DNA from: CAYGZC01 sp964354225
Lineage (GTDB): Bacteria > Bacteroidota > Ignavibacteria > UBA10030 > SZUA-254
Direction: 5' to 3'
Length of the DNA stretch: 5,156 nt
Assembly: GCA_964354225.1 (NCBI GenBank)
Contig: CAYGZC010000230.1
Coordinates: 1-5,156 of the forward strand
Under the pieces are notes generated by a model that saw only the letters and a program-made list of their open reading frames with translations, was not told the DNA's origin and did no database searches. Each line of letters starts with the position of its first letter. Positions within the stretch are counted from its first letter, which is position 1. The position numbers were made by a program, and so were the translations under genes. Of the stretch, positions 1-5,132 are shown piece by piece.

Positions 1-621
1 ACTCAGGACGTTTACTTCCTGGAAAATAATCAGGAATTTTCATTTCGATTCCGATATGCGCAGCACCGGGGGTTGACCCAGTTTGCTTTGGTGAACGACA
101 GGTTATATCACCGCGAACGATCGGTTCGTGTGAGGTGGCAGATGGTAAAGGAGGTGGCAAATCAAACCGACTTTATTCACAAAGTGGATAAATTAGGGAC
201 GAGTCAATCAAGCAGCCGCGCACGAAGTATCCGTTCGAACGAGCTTATCACCGACTGGTCTTATCGCCCCGAACATAGAATTGAAGTGGGTTTTAAAATC
301 AGTGTTAGTCGAGCACAGAATTTCGACACAACAACCGCCGATATGAACGACCAATCTATCCGGTTTGTATACGCGTTCGAGGATCGTGGGCAGGCACGGG
401 CGGAATTCAGCAGGGAAGAGGTTGTTCTCTCACATTCAGGGAAACTTTTTCCATTTGAGTTGACAAATGGTATGATAAACGGTAAGACGTGGCTCTGGCG
501 TATTAGTTTTGATTATCGTCTAACCCAATTCATTCAAGCAAGCTTGAATTATGACGGGAGGAGTGAAGGCGGTCGCACTCCACTGCATATTGGGAAAGCA
601 GAAGTTAGAGCATTTTTCTAA
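1..621 (+). CDS. Outer-membrane beta-barrel protein, C-terminal part (5' end outside window)
   Basis: The frame is open from the first base to a TAA at 619-621, giving 206 residues of a protein that starts upstream. An in-frame TTG at 73 is not a credible start because the same style of sequence continues before it. The residues form repeated short amphipathic strands with alternating polar and aromatic or aliphatic side chains (for example FSFRFRYA, IEVGFKISVSRA, TWLWRISFDYRL, FIQASLNYDGR), separated by charged, Gly/Ser/Asn-rich turns. The protein ends in AEVRAFF: a terminal Phe with hydrophobic residues at alternate positions, which is the known signal for the BAM outer-membrane assembly machinery. 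I therefore infer the last strands of an outer-membrane beta-barrel. I do not recognise the family or substrate. There is no transmembrane helix, lipobox or TonB feature in the visible part. By my count GC is about 47% (61-540), clearly higher than the downstream membrane gene (about 33%). It is separated from the next gene by 321 bases, so it is probably its own transcription unit. Confidence 0.72.
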   Translation, partial: TQDVYFLENNQEFSFRFRYAQHRGLTQFALVNDRLYHRERSVRVRWQMVKEVANQTDFIHKVDKLGTSQSSSRARSIRSNELITDWSYRPEHRIEVGFKISVSRAQNFDTTTADMNDQSIRFVYAFEDRGQARAEFSREEVVLSHSGKLFPFELTNGMINGKTWLWRISFDYRLTQFIQASLNYDGRSEGGRTPLHIGKAEVRAFF

Positions 622-690
622 GGTGATGCTTTGCATTGAGAATTTCACCTCATCTCCAAGATTTCATCCTTCATGTTTCACATCGTTCCA

Positions 691-716
691 CAAAATATTT
701 TCCGTGAAAAATTTTG
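691..716 (+). terminator. Possible terminator-like hairpin after the beta-barrel gene
   Basis: Positions 691-702 can pair with 706-716 around a CGT loop, giving about 11 base pairs with one bulged A (697). The stem is nearly all A:T, closed by one C:G pair at each end. No T-run follows (GGCATGTTG comes next), so it does not have the form of a strong intrinsic terminator. It lies 70 bases after the stop codon and before the ogt promoter candidate, which is where a terminator would be expected. This is low-confidence. Confidence 0.22.
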
Positions 717-770
717 GCATGTTGTTAGCTCACGTATAGAAAATATTTTTTAAAATAATCATTTTTTATC

Positions 771-799
771 TTGCTTTTGTACTACTTTCTCCTTATAAT
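771..799 (+). promoter_or_regulatory. Sigma70-like promoter candidate for ogt
   Basis: A TTGCTT box (771-776) is followed after exactly 17 bases by a perfect TATAAT (794-799). The -35 half matches the TTG of the consensus only. Transcription would start near 806, leaving a leader of about 137 nt before the ogt ATG. In a background this AT-rich, chance matches are common. If the organism belongs to Bacteroidota proper, its main sigma factor prefers a different -7 box (TAnnTTTG), which would weaken the call. Confidence 0.4.
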
Positions 800-942
800 T
801 ATTCCACGCAAGTAACTACTTCTTGGGTTACAATCGATACTCTCCAAAAAATTTTGCAAAATAATTTTAGAAAAATACTTATGACAATAATTTATAAATC
901 AAATCACCAAATGAGTTTTTTAATATAACTTAAGAATGATTT

Positions 943-1566
943 ATGTTAGATAATATTGCAACACTAGAATCTCCGAGAGTTGCATATACAAGTAAGAAGA
1001 AGTATAATTTAGAGATAGGAAAAACCGGAGAAGATGGGAATGAAGATCAGCGTTTATTAACGAGAGTATACTGTACATCGTTTGATTCTCGGATAGGGCG
1101 AATCTATGTTGCCTCGACTGATGTTGGAGTTTGCAAGCTCAGCGTACCGAGAGAATCGAAGAAAGATTTTTTTGAATGGCTTAAACGACATTTTGATATT
1201 GAGACCATTTCAGATAATCGAGCAAAAAACAAAGAGATCATCGATCAATTAACTCGGTATTTTAATAGACGGCTGGCAAAATATACCTGTCCCATAGATT
1301 TGCTGGGGACACCATTTCAGATTCGCGTATGGAAAGAATTATATAAAATTCCTTATGGCTCTACGATCACTTATAAACATCTTGCTCGGCGGGTTCATGC
1401 GCCAAAAGCGTTTCAGGCGGTTGGCAGAGCTAATGGCGCCAATCCTTTGCCAATTATTATTCCGTGTCATCGCGTGATCGGTTCAGACGGTTCATTGGTT
1501 GGATATGCTTACGGTGTCAAGACCAAAGAGTTTTTACTTCGCCTGGAAGGCGCTATAATGTTATAG
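943..1566 (+). CDS. ogt: Methylated-DNA--protein-cysteine S-methyltransferase (O6-alkylguanine repair)
   Basis: This 207-residue protein transfers the alkyl group from O6-alkylguanine (and O4-alkylthymine) in DNA to its own cysteine in a one-use, cofactor-free reaction. The C-terminal domain is unmistakable: FQIRVWKELYKIPYGSTITY (125-144), a helix-turn-helix ending near residue 161, then NPLPIIIPCHRVIG (167-180) with nucleophile Cys175 and His176, and a final KEFLLRLEG carrying Glu202. Spacing to human MGMT fits exactly (Tyr144 = Tyr114, Asn167 = Asn137, Cys175 = Cys145, Glu202 = Glu172). The Cys rules out an alkyltransferase-like protein lacking activity. The N-terminal RNase-H-like domain starts around residue 42. 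A charged extension of about 40 residues precedes it, longer than in typical 165-180-residue Ogt proteins. ATG 943 is the only ATG, GTG or TTG in frame before the domain, and a TGA lies at 937-939, so the extension is not a choice of start. The start has no real Shine-Dalgarno sequence. There are no Ada-type methylphosphotriester or AraC domains. Two active-site positions are atypical: Gln158 for the usual Arg finger, and Tyr190 for Gly160. Confidence 0.95.
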   Translation: MLDNIATLESPRVAYTSKKKYNLEIGKTGEDGNEDQRLLTRVYCTSFDSRIGRIYVASTDVGVCKLSVPRESKKDFFEWLKRHFDIETISDNRAKNKEIIDQLTRYFNRRLAKYTCPIDLLGTPFQIRVWKELYKIPYGSTITYKHLARRVHAPKAFQAVGRANGANPLPIIIPCHRVIGSDGSLVGYAYGVKTKEFLLRLEGAIML

Positions 1567-1598
1567 TTATCTTCGGGGAGGATGAGTTTTAGATAACT
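1565..1598 (+). other. 8-bp inverted repeat overlapping the ogt stop codon
   Basis: AGTTATCT (1565-1572) and AGATAACT (1591-1598) are perfect reverse complements around an 18-base, G-rich loop. The left arm begins inside the TAG stop codon. No T-tract follows, so intrinsic termination is doubtful. It could be a 3'-end stem, a weak Rho-assisted stop, or chance. It bears on whether ogt and uvrD are co-transcribed. Confidence 0.25.
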
Positions 1599-1667
1599 TC
1601 ATAAAGATATCGTAGGCAGAATCCTTTTCGATTGAGTCCTCGTGCGTTTATCTCCATTAACCCTGAT

Positions 1668-1682
1668 AAGAAAATTTTTCTT
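1668..1682. promoter_or_regulatory. Odd-symmetry AT dyad upstream of uvrD, possible operator
   Basis: AAGAAAATTTTTCTT is a perfect 7-bp dyad around one central base, lying 28 bases before the uvrD ATG. With a one-base centre it suits protein binding or DNA bending better than an RNA hairpin. A TAATAT that could serve as a -10 box lies just downstream (1693-1698), but I find no matching -35. This is suggestive only, since A/T runs of this kind arise readily in this genome. Confidence 0.2.
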
Positions 1683-1710
1683 GATGGTCACATAATATTT
1701 CCGAAAATCA

Positions 1711-3918
1711 ATGTCGTTTCTTAATCAAGTTAATCCTAAACAATTAGAAGCCATCAAATCAGCTCAAGGACCTGTTATGGTGGTCGCAGGTCCAGGCAGT
1801 GGTAAAACGCGTGTTCTAACTTATCGCATTGCCCATCTTATTAACATCGGTGTACCGGCATATCAGATTTTAGCTCTCACTTTTACAAATAAAGCTGCAA
1901 ACGAGATGAAGGAAAGAATCACCAGTCTCGTCGGTGAAAAAAGTAAATATCTTTGGATGGGCACATTTCACTCCATCTTTGCCCGATTGTTACGAATTGA
2001 ATGTGAGAAAATTGGCTTCGGCAAGAATTATTCCATTTACGATACACAAGATAGCGTTGCATTGATCAAAAATATAATGAGCAGTTTAGGAATTTCGACT
2101 CAACAATATAATCCTCAAGCGGTGAGGTCAAGAATCAGCTGGGCAAAGAATCACCTTATTGCACCGGAAGAGTATTTAGAGCAAGCGACCGATTTCTCTG
2201 AAGAAAAAACGGGTAAAATCTTCATCGAATATCGAAAAAAGTTAAAGCAAAATAATGCAATGGATTTCGATGATTTGCTGCTCAAGCCAATCGAGCTGTT
2301 CACAGGTCATAAAAAGATCCTTGAGTCATATCAGGATCGTTTTCGTTTTATACTAATCGATGAATACCAGGATACCAATCGTGCTCAGTATGTTCTCATC
2401 AAGTTACTCGCAGATAAATATCGCAACATTTGTGTAGTTGGGGATGACGCGCAAAGTATTTATGCTTTTCGCGGGGCAGATATTCGAAATATTCTTGATT
2501 TTGAAAGGGATTACCCTGAGGTAAAAATCATTCGGCTTGAGCAGAATTACCGTTCAACGAAAACCATCCTGTCCGCCGCCGACGGGTTGATCAAAAAAAA
2601 TATTGACCAGATTCAAAAAAATCTCTGGACGGAAAATGATGAAGGTGGAAAAATTACGCTATTGGAATGTGAAGACGACGCAGACGAGGGTCAGTCGATT
2701 GTTTCGTCAATTTATACAGAATCCCACCGACATAAATTTCAATTTAAAGATTTTGCAATTATGTATAGGACGAATGCCCAGTCCCGATCACTGGAAGATG
2801 CCCTACGAAAGAACAGCATCCCTTATACAATCATCGGAGGAGTCGAGTTTTATCAGCGAAAAGAAGTTAAGGATGTCTTAGCATATCTTCGGGTACTTGT
2901 GAATCCTAACGATGATGAAAGTTTTTTACGTATCGTAAATTTCCCTAGCAGAGGTTTGGGTGATGTGGCGCTCCAAAACTTGAAGAAATTTGCAGAAGCG
3001 AAATCGCTGAATCTTTTGTATGCGGCCGGCATGGCTGGAGATATTGGGGGAGTGACCCTAAGAGCACGCACAAGTTTCAATGCACTTGCATCATTATTTA
3101 AAAAATATTTAAAGTTGAAAAGCGAGGTCTCCATAAGTGAATTGGCCCGTGCGCTTGTAGATGAAATCGGGATATTGCATCTTCTAAAGGAAGAAGGAAC
3201 ACCCGAAGCAATGTCGCGATGGGAAAACGTGCAGGAATTGCTTTCTGCAATTACCGAATTTGTGGATAAAACTCAGGAAGCTACATTAGAAAATTTTCTG
3301 CAGGATGTTTCGCTGGTCTCTTCAGTTGATAAATGGGATGATAAATTCAATGCAGTAACGCTGATGACACTTCACAGTGCTAAAGGTCTTGAGTTTCCGA
3401 TCGTTTTCATTACAGGATTGGAGGAGGGGCTTTTGCCATTTTACAACTCACACATCGACCGAAAAGATTTGGAAGAAGAACGACGGCTATTCTACGTTGG
3501 GATGACAAGGGCTATGGAAATATTATTATTGAGTCATGCAAGATTGCGGTTTCGCTTTGGCGAGTTAAGTTATCAAACACCATCCCAATTCCTTGATGAG
3601 ATCGATGAAACTCTTCTTGACAGAATAAAGCATACTCGCAAGTCAATCCCCGCTGATACTATCGGTTTGAAAATGAGTTCATCCCGACGAAAAAAAATCA
3701 AGCCAGATTCATATTATTTTTCAGATGAAATGCCAAATTACGAATCCAGTGCCGCGAATGAGTTACAAGTGGGTACAATTGTAGAGCATGATGTGTTTGG
3801 CAGGGGAAAAGTTCTGCATATTGCAGGTCGCGGAGATTCACTAAAGGCAGTGATCGATTTCAATTCTGTTGGAAGAAAAAATTTGATGTTGAAGTATGCC
3901 CAGTTGAAAATCGTATGA
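1711..3918 (+). CDS. uvrD: ATP-dependent DNA helicase UvrD/PcrA (superfamily 1A, 3'-5')
   Basis: This complete 735-residue helicase II unwinds DNA 3'-5' using ATP. In this family it removes the incised oligonucleotide in nucleotide-excision repair, acts in mismatch repair, clears recombinase filaments and works on RNA polymerase. All motifs are visible in order: Q motif (Gln11), Walker A AGPGSGKT (26-33, Lys32), Ia LTFTNKAA (56-63), Ib TFHS (85-88), II DEYQD (217-221), III GDDAQSIYAFRG (244-255), IV QNYRST (278-283), V TLHSAKGLEF (553-562) and VI RRLFYVGMTRA (591-601). After a variable linker (about 640-686), residues 687-735 (VGTIVEHDVFGRGKV to the LKYAQLKIV end) form the Tudor-like domain that contacts RNA polymerase in PcrA/UvrD. 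This separates it from Rep, which lacks that domain, and from the larger RecB and AddA nucleases. Length is normal and no residue is missing. ATG 1711 fits the family N-terminus, and an in-frame TAA lies at 1693-1695. No Shine-Dalgarno sequence is visible (CGAAAATCA precedes the ATG). It overlaps yihY by 4 bases. Confidence 0.98.
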   Translation: MSFLNQVNPKQLEAIKSAQGPVMVVAGPGSGKTRVLTYRIAHLINIGVPAYQILALTFTNKAANEMKERITSLVGEKSKYLWMGTFHSIFARLLRIECEKIGFGKNYSIYDTQDSVALIKNIMSSLGISTQQYNPQAVRSRISWAKNHLIAPEEYLEQATDFSEEKTGKIFIEYRKKLKQNNAMDFDDLLLKPIELFTGHKKILESYQDRFRFILIDEYQDTNRAQYVLIKLLADKYRNICVVGDDAQSIYAFRGADIRNILDFERDYPEVKIIRLEQNYRSTKTILSAADGLIKKNIDQIQKNLWTENDEGGKITLLECEDDADEGQSIVSSIYTESHRHKFQFKDFAIMYRTNAQSRSLEDALRKNSIPYTIIGGVEFYQRKEVKDVLAYLRVLVNPNDDESFLRIVNFPSRGLGDVALQNLKKFAEAKSLNLLYAAGMAGDIGGVTLRARTSFNALASLFKKYLKLKSEVSISELARALVDEIGILHLLKEEGTPEAMSRWENVQELLSAITEFVDKTQEATLENFLQDVSLVSSVDKWDDKFNAVTLMTLHSAKGLEFPIVFITGLEEGLLPFYNSHIDRKDLEEERRLFYVGMTRAMEILLLSHARLRFRFGELSYQTPSQFLDEIDETLLDRIKHTRKSIPADTIGLKMSSSRRKKIKPDSYYFSDEMPNYESSAANELQVGTIVEHDVFGRGKVLHIAGRGDSLKAVIDFNSVGRKNLMLKYAQLKIV

Positions 3919-4811
3919 AACACGGATTCGTGAATAAAGTTTCCGTCATTTATCAGAATATTCGATATTATATTAAAGGAATATATAATTTATTTAATGA
4001 GGAAAATATTTTTTTCCTATCATCTGGAATAGCATTTAACGGCATCCTCTGCCTTATTCCGTTATTGCTGCTAATCACTTCATTAATTGGAATTTTTATT
4101 AATTCTTCTATCCTTCCAATACAAAAGATTGATGACCTACTAAGTGCAGCGATTCCATCTCAACCCTATGCCCAACAGATTAAAACATCGCTAAAAGGTG
4201 TGGTGCGCGATATTATACATTATCGTTCGAAATTTGGAATCTATGGGATCGCAATCTTAATTTGGACTTCAGCATCGATGTTCAGCTCGATTCGCCATGT
4301 ATTAAGCAAGATATATCAAATTAAAACTACAAAACTTGTCGTTATAAAAATCATTGAGAATATAGTCTTGGTGATTATTCTCGGGTTATTGTTTTTTGTC
4401 GCCAATCTTTTTTCCTGGATTCTCTTTTTTGTAGATTCAATCCTTAAGGATATTCCGGGATTGGATCTTTTAAATCTTTCGAAATTTGTGAAGTTAATTT
4501 CTTCAATTGCATCATACCTTCCTGCTTTAGTAATGTTTTTTATCATCAATAGATTTATTCCCGATAAAGGTATTACCAACAGAGTTGCCATGGTTTCAGC
4601 ATTGACAACTACTACGTTGTGGTGGATTGCCGGAAAAGGTTTCGGCTGGTATCTTACAGCATTCCATCCATATAGTAAACTTTATGGAACCTATGCTTTC
4701 CTATTAGTGTTCCTACTCTGGGTATATTATTCATCGATTGTATTTATTGTCGGCGTTATGGTTGGACAATTGTATAGAGAGAAGATTATTCCCCGTGATA
4801 TGATCGGGTAA
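3915..4811 (+). CDS. yihY: YihY/BrkB-family inner-membrane protein
   Basis: This 298-residue polytopic membrane protein has about six hydrophobic segments at residues 38-63, 107-124, 146-174, 193-213, 223-247 and 257-285. A basic, amphipathic N-terminus (1-30) precedes the first. Family hallmarks are visible: FFLSSGIAFNGILCLIPLLLL around the first helix (usually A-x-A-Y-Y-x-x-x-x-x-x-P), the IWTSASMFSSIRHVLSKIY block (116-134), and the YGTYAFLLVFLLWVYYSS ending (257-274), where most members have YGSLG...LLWLY. The family was once mislabelled ribonuclease BN and, in Bordetella, linked to serum resistance (BrkB). Its molecular function is still unsettled, so no transport or enzymatic role is assigned. 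Its ATG (3915-3917) shares ATGA with the uvrD stop codon, and no ribosome-binding site is visible, which points to translation by re-initiation or coupling from uvrD. Its low GC (about 33% over 3961-4440 by my count) is largely explained by hydrophobic codons. The stop codon lies inside the terminator stem. Confidence 0.92.
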   Translation: MKHGFVNKVSVIYQNIRYYIKGIYNLFNEENIFFLSSGIAFNGILCLIPLLLLITSLIGIFINSSILPIQKIDDLLSAAIPSQPYAQQIKTSLKGVVRDIIHYRSKFGIYGIAILIWTSASMFSSIRHVLSKIYQIKTTKLVVIKIIENIVLVIILGLLFFVANLFSWILFFVDSILKDIPGLDLLNLSKFVKLISSIASYLPALVMFFIINRFIPDKGITNRVAMVSALTTTTLWWIAGKGFGWYLTAFHPYSKLYGTYAFLLVFLLWVYYSSIVFIVGVMVGQLYREKIIPRDMIG

Positions 4812-4847
4812 GGGTTATACCTTACCTGATTTTCTCGTTTTTCTTTT
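4803..4847 (+). terminator. Rho-independent terminator of the uvrD-yihY transcript
   Basis: ATCGGGTAAGG (4803-4813) pairs with CCTTACCTGAT (4820-4830) to form an 11-bp stem with one G:U pair and a six-base GTTATA loop. A T-rich run follows immediately (TTTCTCGTTTTTCTTTT, 4831-4847). This is the classical intrinsic terminator form. The TAA stop of yihY (4809-4811) sits in the left arm, so the terminator begins before the coding region ends. It marks the end of the uvrD-yihY unit. Confidence 0.85.
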
Positions 4848-4930
4848 ATCCATCTCTATCGATTTGACATAGGTTGATGGCAATCACCCTCTGTCTTATC
4901 AAGTTCAGATATTTTTATGTGAGAATCTTA

Positions 4931-4959
4931 TTGATATTTGTGTTGTAAACAATTAGATT
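4931..4959 (+). promoter_or_regulatory. Sigma70-like promoter candidate in the yihY downstream region
   Basis: TTGATA (4931-4936, five of six consensus bases) is followed after exactly 17 bases by TAGATT (4954-4959, four of six). Transcription would start near 4966, just before the nested inverted-repeat structure. It would produce either a short structured RNA or a leader of about 165 nt for the gene that may start at 5133. The -10 half overlaps a small ACAAT/ATTGT dyad (4949-4961). A chance match in AT-rich DNA is a real alternative. Confidence 0.35.
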
Positions 4960-4989
4960 GTAATCACACACCAGGCGTTAATATCTAAT

Positions 4990-5076
4990 AGCGATTTGTT
5001 GCTGCTAATAATTACAACAAACTAACAGTTTGTTGTAATATATCTTTTTCGATTAGAAATCGCTTAAATATTTTTT
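4990..5076 (+). ncRNA. Candidate structured RNA or leader element (nested hairpin with T-rich tail)
   Basis: The outer arms AGCGATTT (4990-4997) and AAATCGCT (5057-5064) are perfect reverse complements. Inside them CTAAT (5005-5009) can pair with ATTAG (5052-5056), which is contiguous with the right outer arm. At the centre a perfect 13-bp stem (5011-5023 with 5027-5039) closes an AAC triloop. A T-rich stretch follows the outer stem (TTAAATATTTTTTA, 5065-5078), and a shorter one (ATATCTTTTT) follows the inner hairpin. A competing small hairpin, CGATT-AGA-AATCG (5050-5062), would disrupt the outer stem, leaving room for alternative folds. It matches no RNA family I can name. It could be a small RNA, an attenuating leader, a tandem terminator, or a decayed mobile-element remnant. 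Confidence 0.35.
5011..5039. repeat. Perfect 13-bp inverted repeat with triloop
   Basis: ATTACAACAAACT (5011-5023) and AGTTTGTTGTAAT (5027-5039) are exact reverse complements separated only by AAC. On the + strand ATATCTTTTT follows, so it could act as a weak terminator. On the - strand no T-run follows. The long perfect match makes it the strongest dyad in the window apart from the yihY terminator. Confidence 0.8.
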
Positions 5077-5132
5077 ATCATCTTCTTGATGAGTGTTTTG
5101 GTGTTTACTGATTTTATTATCAAATACAGACC

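Larger units (their letters stand above)
622..942. other. AT-rich intergenic region without a convincing gene
   Basis: This spacer lies between the beta-barrel gene and ogt. It becomes very AT-rich toward ogt: 841-900 has only 10 G/C in 60 bases by my count. I see no ORF with protein-like composition; the open frames here are short and continue out of the neighbouring gene in another frame. The contents I can support are an imperfect AT-rich hairpin at 691-716, a promoter-like pair at 771-799 and, if that promoter is real, a leader of about 137 nt before ogt. A weak 6-bp inverted repeat (AGGTGA 621-626, TCACCT 645-650) directly follows the beta-barrel stop codon but has no T-tract. Confidence 0.6.
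4812..5132. other. Non-coding region between yihY and the right-edge gene
   Basis: No protein-like ORF is visible on either strand. The region holds the 3' half of the yihY terminator, a promoter-like pair at 4931-4959, a nested inverted-repeat structure at 4990-5064 with a T-rich tail, and a minor 5-bp hairpin at 5078-5092 (TCATC/GATGA). An isolated TTGACA at 4864-4869 has no -10 box at a suitable distance. I find no tRNA-like cloverleaf and no repeated unit of the CRISPR kind. Confidence 0.6.

Noticed and set aside
73..75. TTG as the start of the barrel gene.
   Set aside because: The frame stays open upstream to the first base and the upstream residues are in the same beta-strand style, so the gene is truncated by the window.
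551..739. Open frame of 62 codons running from inside the barrel gene into the spacer.
   Set aside because: It overlaps the well-supported barrel frame, has no protein-like pattern, and ends in the AT-rich spacer.
622..942. CRISPR array or tandem repeat, considered because of recurring TTTCA and AAAAATTTTG words.
   Set aside because: The repeats are short, irregularly spaced and imperfect, as expected from AT-rich DNA.
2853..3134. Minus-strand open frame of 93 codons inside uvrD.
   Set aside because: It is antisense to a fully conserved helicase and has no recognisable motif, so it is a by-product of the uvrD codons.
4316..4591. Minus-strand open frame of 91 codons inside yihY.
   Set aside because: It is the antisense of membrane-helix codons and has no independent start signal or motif.
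3915..4811. Ribonuclease BN annotation for the YihY protein.
   Set aside because: That name is a historical mistake for this family; the sequence is a polytopic membrane protein with no nuclease motif.
4864..4869. Perfect TTGACA -35 box after the yihY terminator.
   Set aside because: No TATAAT-like box lies 15-19 bases downstream; the sequence there is CACCCTCTG.
4971..5064. Possible integron attC site, suggested by the GCGTTAA start and the imperfect palindrome.
   Set aside because: The right end lacks the GTTRRRY core that should mirror the left, there is no integrase gene, and the inner stem is a perfect rather than bulged match.
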